Assembly (NCBI RefSeq): GCF_900174485.1
Contig: NZ_LT837803.1
Coordinates: 1,627,305-1,691,304, forward strand
DNA: 64,000 nt
Origin: Sterolibacterium denitrificans
Lineage (GTDB): Bacteria; Pseudomonadota; Gammaproteobacteria; Burkholderiales; Rhodocyclaceae
Direction of reading: 5' to 3'
Positions 18,535 to 26,955 of the stretch are shown one piece after another (within the stretch, counting starts at the first letter, position 1; the number at the start of each line of letters is the position of its first letter). Under the pieces are notes generated by a model. That model had not been told where the DNA came from, did not search any database, and worked only from the letters and a program-made list of their open reading frames with translations. The position numbers and the translations under genes are program-made.

Positions 18535-18852
18535 TTCCGCTGAGATGTCACCAATGGTGTCGGATGCACAGGTGATTGCCTGATCTGACGGGGTTCTTGT
18601 AGTGGCCTGTACCATGAAGCGGGTTGTCCGATTCGCCATTTTCCTGCGGTTGCATACGAGCTTACGCCTGGCCATTGCAGTTGGACTGCACGTCAGGCGT
18701 AATTTTTTGGGTTGTTTTCCTGGTCGGTCCTGCTGAAGTGTGAAGGTTCGTTCGGGCGAAGCTCTTCGACAACGCCGGGGCGGCGTGATTCATGCACCAC
18801 GAGGCCGCCCGTAGCTGAAACCTCTTTGTGACCTTGTAATACGTGACACGCG
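18535..18852. other. Non-coding interval after the pil operon
   Basis: 318 bp with no convincing gene. It holds the pilQ terminator candidate at 18662-18708 and presumably the promoter for the following signalling genes. I could not pick a clear -35/-10 pair. Confidence 0.6.
18662..18708 (+). terminator. Candidate intrinsic terminator of pilMNOPQ
   Basis: Outer 9-bp stem TTACGCCTG (18662-18670) with CAGGCGTAA (18694-18702), and an inner 5-bp stem TGCAG (18676-18680) with CTGCA (18686-18690). A run of six T follows at 18703-18708. The position, 130 bp after pilQ, fits a transcription end. Confidence 0.65.
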
Positions 18853-19974
18853 ATGCCGCGCAATTTGATTACGATGAGCAAGTCGAATTTGTTGTTGCAG
18901 CCAGAGAGCAATAGGGCAACGCTGATCACTTTTCAGCGGCATCTTCTCGAGCGTTTGCCAGGAATCGAGCGCAGTCTGGTGCAACTGAAAAATGGATCGG
19001 CCGATGCTGCGCTGTTCGATACGTTCACCCAGGAAATCCAGGAAATTTGCGAACAGGCGGCAGCCGACGGTTTCGCGCTGGGCGGATTGATCCTCCGGCC
19101 GCTCGAGCGTTTGCTGATGCGCGCCGGCCCGACGCAGCTGCCCCGTGGCGAATTGTTTGCAGAAACCCTGTTGCTGGCACTGGACAGGTTGGAACTGGCC
19201 GTCGAGGCTCTGATTGACGAACGTCCGCTGGAACAATTGAAGCTGGATGCGCTGGTCGATGGCCTGGAGCGTCTCGTGCTGGCTGGTGCGGCTGATTTTG
19301 AAGCGGCGGCAATTCACCTGCTCGAGGCAGTGACCGGATTTCGTCCGCTGCTCCCGGCCAGCATGGGCGCCCGGCCGAATTCGGCGATTGCCCGCAGTTC
19401 CGAACAAATAGCCGCCGATTTGCTGTTCTTTCGTCTTCTGAACAAGCAATATGAGGCGCGTTCGCCGCTATTTGAAGGACGCCGTCAGCGCCTGCTCAAA
19501 CTTGCGCTCGAAACGAACGAAGAGGCTGGAACACCGATTGATCCGGTACAACTGGAAGCAGCCGTGTATATCCATGATGTCGGCATGATGTTTCTGCCTG
19601 AGTCGCTGTGGCTGAAGGCTGGCAAGCTGAATGAGGATGAGCGCTTCCGGATGCAGATACATCCCGTCCTGGCTGCCGGCCTGCTGGAGCGGATGGCCGG
19701 TTGGCAGTCGGCGGCGGAAATGGTTGCGCAACATCATGAAATGCCCGACGGCGGAGGTTATCCTCGGCGCCTGCGGGGAGAGCAAATCTGCGCCGGAGCG
19801 AAGCTGCTTGCCATCGTCGATGCATTCGAAGCCGTCATGTTCAAGCATGGCGATCGCGGCGCCACGCGTTCGATGCTGCGGGCAATCGCCGAAATCAATG
19901 CCTGCAGCAACCAGTTTGCCGCTGAATGGGTTCGCCCCTTCAATCGCGTCATTCGGCGGATGCTGGAAAAGTAG
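18853..19974 (+). CDS. Divergent HD-GYP domain protein
   Basis: 373 aa; the ATG at 18874 is an alternative start. The N-terminal ~175 residues are helical and unassigned, possibly Hpt-like or dimerising. The C-terminal half is an HD-GYP domain: HD at 241-242, QIHP (H270), HH at 294-295, DGGGYP (299-304) and IVDAF (D323). Two departures are visible: the usual HDIGK reads HDVGM, and the expected first His before the HD is absent (EGRRQRL). HD-GYP proteins hydrolyse cyclic-di-GMP. Activity here is uncertain. It heads a three-gene signalling group next to the pilus operon. Confidence 0.8.
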   Translation: MPRNLITMSKSNLLLQPESNRATLITFQRHLLERLPGIERSLVQLKNGSADAALFDTFTQEIQEICEQAAADGFALGGLILRPLERLLMRAGPTQLPRGELFAETLLLALDRLELAVEALIDERPLEQLKLDALVDGLERLVLAGAADFEAAAIHLLEAVTGFRPLLPASMGARPNSAIARSSEQIAADLLFFRLLNKQYEARSPLFEGRRQRLLKLALETNEEAGTPIDPVQLEAAVYIHDVGMMFLPESLWLKAGKLNEDERFRMQIHPVLAAGLLERMAGWQSAAEMVAQHHEMPDGGGYPRRLRGEQICAGAKLLAIVDAFEAVMFKHGDRGATRSMLRAIAEINACSNQFAAEWVRPFNRVIRRMLEK

Positions 19975-20010
19975 TACCCTGTTCCATTCCGGAAGAGATA
20001 CGCTGTCATT

Positions 20011-21651
20011 ATGGATTTGAGAAACAAAACCTGTTTGCTGATCGACGACAATGCCGAGATGCGCAATTCATTACGCATCCAGCTGTCCGGTTGTGGCCTG
20101 CAGAACTGCGTGAGTGTGCGGAACATCAAAGAGGCCGTCGATAAGCTAACAGCGAAAAAATTCGACATCATCGTTTGCGACTACAACCTCGGCCAGGGTA
20201 CCGATGGCCAGCAGTTTCTGGAACTGGTGCGGCGCAAGAACCTGTTGCCGTTGTCTTCGGCCTTCCTGATGATAACGGGTGAGACCGGTTATCAGCAGGT
20301 TTCGACGACGGCGGAATATTCGCCGGACGATTACCTGCTGAAGCCATTCACGGCGGAAATACTGGCCACGCGCTTGCTGCGCATACTCGAAAAGAAGGAA
20401 GCGCTGAAATCCGTATATCAGCACATGACGGCCAAGGGTGACCCGCAGAAGGCGCTGAAGGCCTGCGATGCCTTGCTCGCAGAGGGAGGGCACAGCGGTA
20501 GCCGCAATCATTATTCGACGGACCTGTTGCGCCTGAAAGGCGAGTTGCTGCTGCAATGCAGCCGGAATGACGACGCGCTGGCGCTTTACGAAAATGTCCT
20601 CGCACAACGCTCGACGCCGTGGGCCGTCGTTGGCAAGGCCCTGGCGTTGAAAGCCTTGGGACGGCAGGACGAAGCCGTGGCCACGCTGGAAAGCTCGCTG
20701 AAGGCTTACCCCAATTACCTGGCTGCCTATGATGCGCTGACGGAAATTCTTGAAAAGACCGACAAGGTCGCGGCCCAGGTGGTGGTCGAGCGCGCCCTGC
20801 GGGTTTCGGCATCCACGCAGCGCCAGCGCGAGCTCGGTAACCTGGCGCTGGAAAACGCAGATTATGGCCGGGCCGAAACCGCCTTGCGCATTGCCGTCGA
20901 TCGGGATCGGACGGGCTTCTTCAAGAGCCATGATGACTATGCGGCGCTTTCCCGCAGTTGTGTCGAGCAAGGCAAGCACAAGGAGGCGATGACTGCGGTC
21001 AAGGACATGGGGATGCATTTCTCCCATACGCCGGATCTCAAGGCGCGCCAGGCAGCGCTCGAATGCCAGGTTCAGATGCATGCCGGCAATCTCGAAGCCG
21101 CAGAGGCCGCCTATGCCCAGGCGATTGCCCTGCAGCGAGATGGAGCGCTGGATGCCAGTACGGCACTGGAAGTTGCTCAGTCATGTTTCGTGATGGGCCA
21201 GGAAAGCGAAGCCCGGCAGATCATCCAGGCGGTTGCCGAAGATCATCACGAGAACGAAAAAGTGCTCGCGCGTGCGCGCAACGTATTTGAAGTCGCAGGC
21301 CTGAAGGATGAAGGCATCGAGTTCATCGAAGCAACGCGTACCCGTATGATTCGCCTCAACAATGACGCCGTTGCCCTGGCCAAGAGCGGTGAACTCGACC
21401 AGGCGATCGTCATGCTGGTCGAAGCGGCCGAACGTTTGCAGAACAATGCCCAGGTGCTGATCAATGCCGCGCAGGCCATCATGATGCGCATCAATCAGCG
21501 CGGCATGGATCTGAAACAGCTCGCCGATGCGCGCCGTTACATCGAACGCGCGATTCAGGCCAATCCGGAACACCCCAAGCTTCCAGCGGCCATGGCCTTC
21601 TATGAAAAGGTAGCGCCGTCCGGTTTGCCGCCGATCACCCTGGAGAGCTGA
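20011..21651 (+). CDS. Response regulator with C-terminal TPR repeats
   Basis: 546 aa. The receiver domain occupies residues 1-125, with D12/D13, phosphoacceptor D57 (IVCDYN), T89 in MITG and K111 (LLKPF). The remainder is a long array of TPR-like helical pairs (for example ALALYENVLAQRSTPWAVVGKA split over two helices, and further repeats to the end). No DNA-binding or enzymatic output domain is seen, so it probably acts by protein contact. It starts 36 bp after the HD-GYP gene and ends 2 bp before the kinase gene. Confidence 0.85.
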   Translation: MDLRNKTCLLIDDNAEMRNSLRIQLSGCGLQNCVSVRNIKEAVDKLTAKKFDIIVCDYNLGQGTDGQQFLELVRRKNLLPLSSAFLMITGETGYQQVSTTAEYSPDDYLLKPFTAEILATRLLRILEKKEALKSVYQHMTAKGDPQKALKACDALLAEGGHSGSRNHYSTDLLRLKGELLLQCSRNDDALALYENVLAQRSTPWAVVGKALALKALGRQDEAVATLESSLKAYPNYLAAYDALTEILEKTDKVAAQVVVERALRVSASTQRQRELGNLALENADYGRAETALRIAVDRDRTGFFKSHDDYAALSRSCVEQGKHKEAMTAVKDMGMHFSHTPDLKARQAALECQVQMHAGNLEAAEAAYAQAIALQRDGALDASTALEVAQSCFVMGQESEARQIIQAVAEDHHENEKVLARARNVFEVAGLKDEGIEFIEATRTRMIRLNNDAVALAKSGELDQAIVMLVEAAERLQNNAQVLINAAQAIMMRINQRGMDLKQLADARRYIERAIQANPEHPKLPAAMAFYEKVAPSGLPPITLES

Positions 21652-21653
21652 TC

Positions 21654-22403
21654 GTGGACTCACTGGTTGCCGCAGCCATTCACGATGCCAAGAATTCGCT
21701 GAATGCCCTTGGCACCTGGCTTGCCAGAGCGCGGCACGAGTTTGCCACTCAGGCGCAGGGTGCGGATTCACCCGCGCTCAGGCAGGCAGAAAACCTGGCA
21801 AGTCTGCTCGGCGGACAGTTGGTGGAATTGCTCGTGCTCTACCGTGCCGGCGAAGGCAGCCTGCGCATGGCCATTGAGGATCACAGCCTGGCCGATTTCG
21901 TTGCCGACGTCATGACGGAATTTGCCGTTGCCGGATCGGATGCCGGCAAAATCAGGATTGAAACCGATTTCTCTGCAGCGGAGTGCATTGGCACCTGGGC
22001 TTTCGATGCCTACCTGGTCAAACTCGTTCTGTTGGATGCCTTGCGCAATGCCTTGCGCCATGCCAGCCGGACAATCCGCTTCAGCGTCGGTCAGCTCGGC
22101 GAAGAGGGGATACGCTTCACCGTCAAGGATGATGGCGAGGGCTACCCGGACGAGGCATTGCGCGCTGTCGAGGCCGAAACGGACGCTGCCGACGAGATCG
22201 ACCGTTCCGCTGCCGCGAATGAATCGGTGAGCAAGCATGGCGGTACGGGTTTGGGGCTGCGCTTCGCGCGCCTGATTGCCAGTCGCCATGCCGTCCCGGC
22301 CAGCCAAAGCGGAAGACCAGGGCGGCAGGGGCGGCTGGAGCTTGTCAATGATGGCTTGGGTAGCGGCGCCCGGGGGGCGCGTTTCACGCTCATCCTGCCG
22401 TAG
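21654..22403 (+). CDS. Cytoplasmic histidine-kinase-like ATPase
   Basis: 249 aa from a GTG 2 bp after the previous stop. There is no membrane segment. The N-terminus has AAAIHDAKNSLNALG, an atypical H-box with H11 region followed by DxKN. The HATPase domain shows the N box DALRNALRHA, the G1 box VKDDGEGYPDE and the G2 box HGGTGLGLRFARL. Likely the cognate kinase of the preceding TPR response regulator. The stimulus is unknown and would have to come through a partner. Confidence 0.8.
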   Translation: MDSLVAAAIHDAKNSLNALGTWLARARHEFATQAQGADSPALRQAENLASLLGGQLVELLVLYRAGEGSLRMAIEDHSLADFVADVMTEFAVAGSDAGKIRIETDFSAAECIGTWAFDAYLVKLVLLDALRNALRHASRTIRFSVGQLGEEGIRFTVKDDGEGYPDEALRAVEAETDAADEIDRSAAANESVSKHGGTGLGLRFARLIASRHAVPASQSGRPGRQGRLELVNDGLGSGARGARFTLILP

Positions 22404-22416
22404 TCGTAGCCATAAT

Positions 22417-22458
22417 CCGCAGTCTGCTGCGGCCCGGTCGATCCGGTGGCATCGACCG
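22417..22458. terminator. Two hairpins in the convergent gap kinase/FKBP
   Basis: CCGCAG/CTGCGG (22417-22432, 4-nt loop) is followed by CGGTCGAT/ATCGACCG (22435-22458, 8-nt loop). Both lie in the 56-bp gap between convergent genes. There is no T run, so intrinsic termination is uncertain. Confidence 0.35.
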
Positions 22459-22459
22459 C

Positions 22460-22807
22460 TCAGCTGATGCCCAGCAGCTCGACTTCAAACACCAGCGTCG
22501 CATGGGGTGGAATGACGCCACCGGCGCCGCGCGCGCCGTAGCCGAGTTCCGGCGGAATGGTCAGTTTGCGCGTGCCGCCGATTTTCATGCCGACAACGCC
22601 TTCGTCCCAGCCGGCGATGACTTCGCGGCCACCGAGGTGAAAGACGAAAGGATCGAAACGATCCTTGCTGGAGTCGAATTTGCGCCCGTCCGTCAGCCAG
22701 CCCGTGTAATGCACCGTTACCATCTGACCGGGTTGCGCCTCTGCGCCATCACCGATCTTGACATCCTCGATACCGAGGCCGCTGGCTGTTGTCATCGTTG
22801 TCGTCAT
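22460..22807 (-). CDS. FKBP-type peptidyl-prolyl cis-trans isomerase
   Basis: 115 aa from the ATG at 22807, which has GGGAGACA as Shine-Dalgarno; a longer frame to 22855 lacks one. It is a single compact FKBP domain: VTVHYTGWLTDGRKFDSS, the active-site FHLGGREVIAGWDEGV, the flap ELGYGARGAGGVIPP and FEVELL. No signal peptide, so it is cytoplasmic. It catalyses prolyl isomerisation in protein folding. Confidence 0.93.
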   Translation of the reverse strand: MTTTMTTASGLGIEDVKIGDGAEAQPGQMVTVHYTGWLTDGRKFDSSKDRFDPFVFHLGGREVIAGWDEGVVGMKIGGTRKLTIPPELGYGARGAGGVIPPHATLVFEVELLGIS

Positions 22808-22896
22808 TGAAGCTGTCTCCCGTAAGCATTGAAAAATGCAGCCAACCGGCTGCAACTGCCGGGATTATCCTAGAAACCGAAGTTGGCTGCCGCAGT

Positions 22897-23913
22897 TCAT
22901 CCGGCGCCGGGTTGATATCGCTGCTTGAGGGTTGCCGGAGAGTAATCCCGCAATTCGTACGAATAGAAATGCTCAATCAGAAAATCGATAAGTACCCTGA
23001 CCTTCAATGATAGATATTCACGGTGCGGATATTGAATGAATATTTCCGAATCGTTGCGGCCGTCGTCGTCGACCAGAAAGTCCGGCAACAACACCTGCAG
23101 CCGACCGCTTTCCAGATGTTCAAGTACAGACTCAACGAAGGTCACTGTTACACCCAGTCCCATCAATGCGGCATCGACGACGGTATCCACTTGCTTTGAG
23201 ACGACGAGCCGTCCATTTGGGTAATGTACATAGCTGGCAGATTGCTGGGTCGCGTTGTCGGATGTCTCCGCGGTGAAGTTCCAGCTATACCGTTCGCCTG
23301 AGAGGCGCAAGGCGGTGATGCAATCGTGATGGACGAGATCATCGGGATGCCTGGGTTCTCCCTTCCGCGAGAGATATTCAGGGCTTGCCACGAGGACCAG
23401 GGGAAGCCGGTAAAGATGACGATAGACATAGCGTGTTTCGGTCGGCTGTCCGTGAATGATGCGAACATCGAAGCCTTCGCTGACCAAATCCGGCATGATG
23501 TCGTTCATGCTGATTTCCAGGCTGACATTCGGGAAGGTGTCGAGAAAGGTTGGCACCAGGGGCATGAGCAGATGACGCCCGAAATATGTCATGGTGGATA
23601 ATCGGATCAAACCGACGGGACCGCCTCTCGCCTCCTCAACGAGATTGATCGCCTGATCGATGCGGGCGAATCCCGCATCCACGTGATCAAAGAAGAGCTT
23701 CCCTTCCGCGGTCAAATGAATGCTTCGCGTAGTGCGGTTGAAGAGGCGCGTATCAAGCTGATTTTCAAGCCGCGCAATACTTTTGCTGACAGCCGCCGTG
23801 GAAACCCCGAGGCGATTTGCTGCAGCCGTAAAGCTTCCGCTTCTTGCCACCTGAATGAAGGGCATCAAGTCCTTGATCGACTCGACGGTGCATCGGTTTA
23901 TATTGATCGGCAT
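22897..23913 (-). CDS. LysR-family transcriptional regulator
   Basis: 338 aa from the ATG at 23913; alternatives are 23943 and 23865. The N-terminal winged HTH reads DLMPFIQVARSGSFTAAANRLGVSTAAVSKSIARLE. The rest is the two-lobed effector-binding domain (PVGLIRLSTMTYFGRHLL, then the second lobe around YSWNF). LysR proteins often control adjacent genes, but the next gene upstream is codirectional, so the target is not obvious. It could serve the accessory region that follows. The inducer is unknown. Confidence 0.88.
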   Translation of the reverse strand: MPININRCTVESIKDLMPFIQVARSGSFTAAANRLGVSTAAVSKSIARLENQLDTRLFNRTTRSIHLTAEGKLFFDHVDAGFARIDQAINLVEEARGGPVGLIRLSTMTYFGRHLLMPLVPTFLDTFPNVSLEISMNDIMPDLVSEGFDVRIIHGQPTETRYVYRHLYRLPLVLVASPEYLSRKGEPRHPDDLVHHDCITALRLSGERYSWNFTAETSDNATQQSASYVHYPNGRLVVSKQVDTVVDAALMGLGVTVTFVESVLEHLESGRLQVLLPDFLVDDDGRNDSEIFIQYPHREYLSLKVRVLIDFLIEHFYSYELRDYSPATLKQRYQPGAG

Positions 23914-23956
23914 CACGATAGTAAATGGCCCAGTCAACGCCAATTTGACTCAATGC

Positions 23957-24583
23957 TCATCCGGCAAGCAGATCGGACAAGGCAAGGTAACGAACGGTAT
24001 CTCCGGCACGAACGGCGCATCCGCCCGGCAAGTCGATCAGTCCATCCATCCAGCCGAGGGAGCTTGGCGCGCCCGAGCTTTGGTTTCTGCATATTGCCGC
24101 TTCATGGCCGTCTGGCCCCATCCGTGAGCGGGCACGCAGAAACTCGCGTCGGGAATCGGGATTTGGCCAATCAAATGCGGCCTTGACCGGCCAGGCGACC
24201 TGATCCGCCGCAGCGCGGCCGATCATCGCCATCATCCCTATGGCGGCAGCATCCAGTCGTCTTCCCCCAGGCAGGCATACATTGCCTTTTTGAATGTCTT
24301 CCCCGGCAATGCGAACGTTCGCCCCCTTCTTTGGAATCCGCTGATTTACCGGCAGCCATGCCCCGTCGCGCAAATCGGCATGGACGACGGCATAGCCGTC
24401 CATCGCGCTGCAATCCCATCGCGGCAAGTGATCGGGGGTAACGATATCCTCCGCAAGGATGCGCCCCGCCAACTGATCCAGCGAAACCTCTTCTGTCGCA
24501 GAAAGGGCTTCGCATTCGGCCATGATGGCGATGGCGTCTTCCAAAGAGGTCAGTTTTTTCGTTTTCATTTCATTGCGTATCAT
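23957..24583 (-). pseudogene. MoeA-like molybdenum-insertion protein with central domains deleted
   Basis: 208 aa in one open frame, against about 400 for MoeA. Residues 1-80 match the MoeA N-terminus, including SAMDGYAV. Residues 85-124 resume at RIAGEDIQKGN, so the segment with the GTxIRIMTGAP motif is missing. After MIGRA (about 124) the sequence jumps to the MoeA C-terminal domain (WPVKAAFDWPN...), so the MPT-binding domain with TGDEL and SSGGVS is missing too. It cannot insert Mo in the normal way. It is either a remnant kept in frame by chance or a small derivative with another role. The ATG at 24568 is an alternative start. Confidence 0.7.
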
Positions 24584-24590
24584 TGCTTAT

Positions 24591-24614
24591 CGTTATATTT
24601 AAGTTAATATAACG
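24591..24614. promoter_or_regulatory. ModE-like operator (Mo box) upstream of the moeA remnant
   Basis: A perfect 9-bp inverted repeat CGTTATATT / AATATAACG separated by 6 bp, total 24 bp. The ModE operator as I recall it is CGCTATATA-N6-TATATAACG, the same length and nearly the same half-sites. It lies between the divergent moeA-like gene and the membrane-protein gene. Confidence 0.65.
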
Positions 24615-24625
24615 TATTCTTGCGT

Positions 24626-25066
24626 ATGCGTCCAACCGTGGTCTCGTCAAATTTCCAATCAGCCATGAGCAAGCGCCTGTTTTCGCCGCCACCTCGTCTT
24701 CTGCCCGGCCAGCGCTGGCTCAACATCAGCTTGCGCTGCTTGCACCTTATCGGCGTTGCCGGCGTGGGAGGCGGTTTTCTGTTCGATCTTCCCGAGGCGC
24801 AATGGCAGCCATTCTGGACTTGCCTGATGACATCCGGCTGCCTGCTCGTTGCGCTCTACATTTGGACTGATATTGCCTGGCTGCGCCAACTCAAAGGGCA
24901 GGCCATCGTCCTGAAGCTCGGCTTGCTCGGCATGGCCGATCTCCTGCCCCAGTGGCGGACAGAGTTGTTCCTGCTGGTCATCGTGCTGTCGGCTTTCTTC
25001 GCGCATGCTCCCGGTTGGCTGCGCGGCTACGTTTTGTGGCGCAGGTTGCGCGGTACGCTGACATGA
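24626..25066 (+). CDS. Small four-helix membrane protein
   Basis: 146 aa from the ATG at 24626 or 133 from the ATG at 24665; neither has a strong Shine-Dalgarno. Four hydrophobic segments are visible, around WLNISLRCLHLIGVAG, FWTCLMTSGCLLVALYI, AIVLKLGLLGMADLLP and LFLLVIVLSAFFAHAPG. The C-terminus is Arg-rich (YVLWRRLRG), which would face the cytoplasm. I do not recognise the family. It is divergent from the moeA remnant across the ModE-like palindrome, so it may belong to a molybdate-responsive unit. Confidence 0.65.
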   Translation: MRPTVVSSNFQSAMSKRLFSPPPRLLPGQRWLNISLRCLHLIGVAGVGGGFLFDLPEAQWQPFWTCLMTSGCLLVALYIWTDIAWLRQLKGQAIVLKLGLLGMADLLPQWRTELFLLVIVLSAFFAHAPGWLRGYVLWRRLRGTLT

Positions 25067-25227
25067 AATATGTGATCGGCCTGCGACACCGCCGTTGTTT
25101 CACGATCGGCCACTGCAATGGATTGGAAGTTGCCATCAGGAAGCTGGATGACAAGGCGAAGCTGCGTGTTTACCTCACCAGCCTGCACGGCGGCTGTTTC
25201 ATCGTTGGGAAGATGATGAGTCTGTAG
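25063..25227 (+). CDS. Small unidentified ORF coupled to the membrane protein
   Basis: 54 aa, beginning MKYVIGLRHRRC and ending GGCFIVGKMMSL. Its ATG overlaps the upstream stop by 4 bp (ATGA), the pattern of translational coupling. It has three cysteines and is basic. I do not recognise it, and chance occurrence is possible. Confidence 0.35.
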   Translation: MKYVIGLRHRRCFTIGHCNGLEVAIRKLDDKAKLRVYLTSLHGGCFIVGKMMSL

Positions 25228-25295
25228 CTTGTTTCATTTGCCTGGTCGTGGGCCGTCAAGCAAGTAAGACTTGATTCCGGCCAGCTTGTGTGGAT

Positions 25296-25319
25296 CGCTA
25301 TATATAACTTGATATATCG
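25296..25319. promoter_or_regulatory. Second ModE-like operator, upstream of the DUF2325 gene
   Basis: CGCTATATA (25296-25304), a 6-bp spacer and GATATATCG (25311-25319), 24 bp in all. The left half equals the ModE half-site as I recall it and the right half matches seven of nine bases. It ends 9 bp before the DUF2325 start codon. Confidence 0.5.
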
Positions 25320-25328
25320 AGGGTCACT

Positions 25329-26792
25329 ATGAAAAATCATGCCGTACCGAATGCTTTCCCGGAGCGCATCATTTCCGCCATGCTGGCCAATTCCGCCAGC
25401 AACACCGGGGATATTCTGGCACCCCTGCGGCCGGCAGACGGCTTGACCAGCGCCGTTCGCGATCTGCGCGATGCCGGCGTGAGGATGAAGCCGTTTTCAC
25501 TCGCTCTCGGACAGGCATTTTCGGGCGAGGAGGCGCCGGACGACGGCAGTGTGGGCCAGCCACTGCGCAGGCAGCGACGCAAGATATGGGAGATGCCGCA
25601 TCCATGGCATTGCACGCTGATCGGTACCTGTCTGACGGTTTCCGACCTGCGCCACCTGATGAAATTCGGCGATCAGGATGTTCCGGTTGTCGGTGACTAT
25701 GGGCTGCATTCCTACATCGTCAACCATTGTGACGCTCGCAACGAGATTACCGACGAAATCCATCGCATGCTGAATCAGCGCTATGCGCAGGCCGTTCGCA
25801 GTTTCAGCAAGGTGATGGGATCGGATGCGGTGCTTGCCGCGTGGAAGCGGGAGTTCGTCGCGGGAAACATCGCTGGCAGCCTGTGGGCCGCCTGGACTCA
25901 CGGCGATGTCGGCGAATACGAGGGAATGGTCATCTACGGCGATCTGCATATGCTGTCCCATCAGTTGTGTGCCGAGGCGCAGCCCAGCCAGATCCGCATC
26001 GGTGAACTCGAAAAGGAAAATCACCTTCAGGTCGGAGAGCTTGCGCGTTTGCGACAGGAGCTTGCATCCATGCGCAACGGACGCGCACAGCGCATCACGG
26101 AGCTGGAAGGACGCGTGGCGGAACTCGAAGGCAAGCTGGACGGCGCGCGCAAGGCGGAGGCCGCATGGATGGCGGCGGGTGACGCCCTCGGTCAGAACCA
26201 GGCGCTACGCGAGCGCAACGAATTGCTGAATCAACGCCTTTCGACTCTGGAACAACGCAATCACGCCCAGCAAGGCCGGCTCGTCGAGCTCGGGAACGAG
26301 ATCGCCCGTATGCGTAACGCCGCACCGCGCAAGGGCGACGGCGCCACGGAAGAAGAGGTCGTTGATCCGGCGGACGACATCGTGACGACTCACGTTTTGC
26401 CGGACAAGGCGAACGGCCTGCACCTCGATGGGCGCCGCATCCTGTGCATCGGGGGGCGTCCCGGAGTCATCGATCACTATCGCCGCCTGGTCGAGTCGAG
26501 CGGAGGCAGCTTCATCCATCACGATGGCGGTCAGGAGGACAACGAGCATCGCATCGATGCGATCGTCGCCAGCGCCGACATCGTGTTCTGCCAGGTCGGC
26601 TATGTGTCGCATCCCAGCTACTGGCGCATCAAGGAAGCCTGCAAGCAACGAGGATTGCCGTGCGTCTTCCAGAAGTCGGGCGGGGTCACTGGTTTCGCCC
26701 GCGATCTCGCACTGGTCTTTGAAGACGCACGGGTACGGCGGCTGCCCCAGGCATCGTCGCGGATGTTGTTCGCACCGTCGGGCGAGCATTGA
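25329..26792 (+). CDS. DUF2325 domain protein with central coiled coil
   Basis: 487 aa. The N-terminal region has a conserved-looking PWHCTLIGTCL (C95, C101) and NHCDARNE, possible metal ligands. Residues about 225-330 form a long heptad-rich coiled coil. The C-terminal DUF2325 domain starts near 370 with ILCIGGRPG and runs through IVFCQVGYVSHPSYW and CVFQKSGGVTGFARDL. The domain's role is unknown to me. The start is set by the ATG behind GAGGG. A ModE-like palindrome overlaps the promoter region, which suggests a link to molybdenum metabolism. Confidence 0.75.
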   Translation: MKNHAVPNAFPERIISAMLANSASNTGDILAPLRPADGLTSAVRDLRDAGVRMKPFSLALGQAFSGEEAPDDGSVGQPLRRQRRKIWEMPHPWHCTLIGTCLTVSDLRHLMKFGDQDVPVVGDYGLHSYIVNHCDARNEITDEIHRMLNQRYAQAVRSFSKVMGSDAVLAAWKREFVAGNIAGSLWAAWTHGDVGEYEGMVIYGDLHMLSHQLCAEAQPSQIRIGELEKENHLQVGELARLRQELASMRNGRAQRITELEGRVAELEGKLDGARKAEAAWMAAGDALGQNQALRERNELLNQRLSTLEQRNHAQQGRLVELGNEIARMRNAAPRKGDGATEEEVVDPADDIVTTHVLPDKANGLHLDGRRILCIGGRPGVIDHYRRLVESSGGSFIHHDGGQEDNEHRIDAIVASADIVFCQVGYVSHPSYWRIKEACKQRGLPCVFQKSGGVTGFARDLALVFEDARVRRLPQASSRMLFAPSGEH

Positions 26793-26955
26793 TCATGACG
26801 ACAGGTTCCCGGGCATCCGGCTTGAATTGGACGATACCGTCCGGCCGCATTCTTAACCGAGGGTCAAGAATCATTTTCTCTTTCTCTCATATATCTGCCG
26901 AACCCCTCTCGCTATAGTGCCGCTCACTTCACAACATCATGCAGGAGAATCCAAA

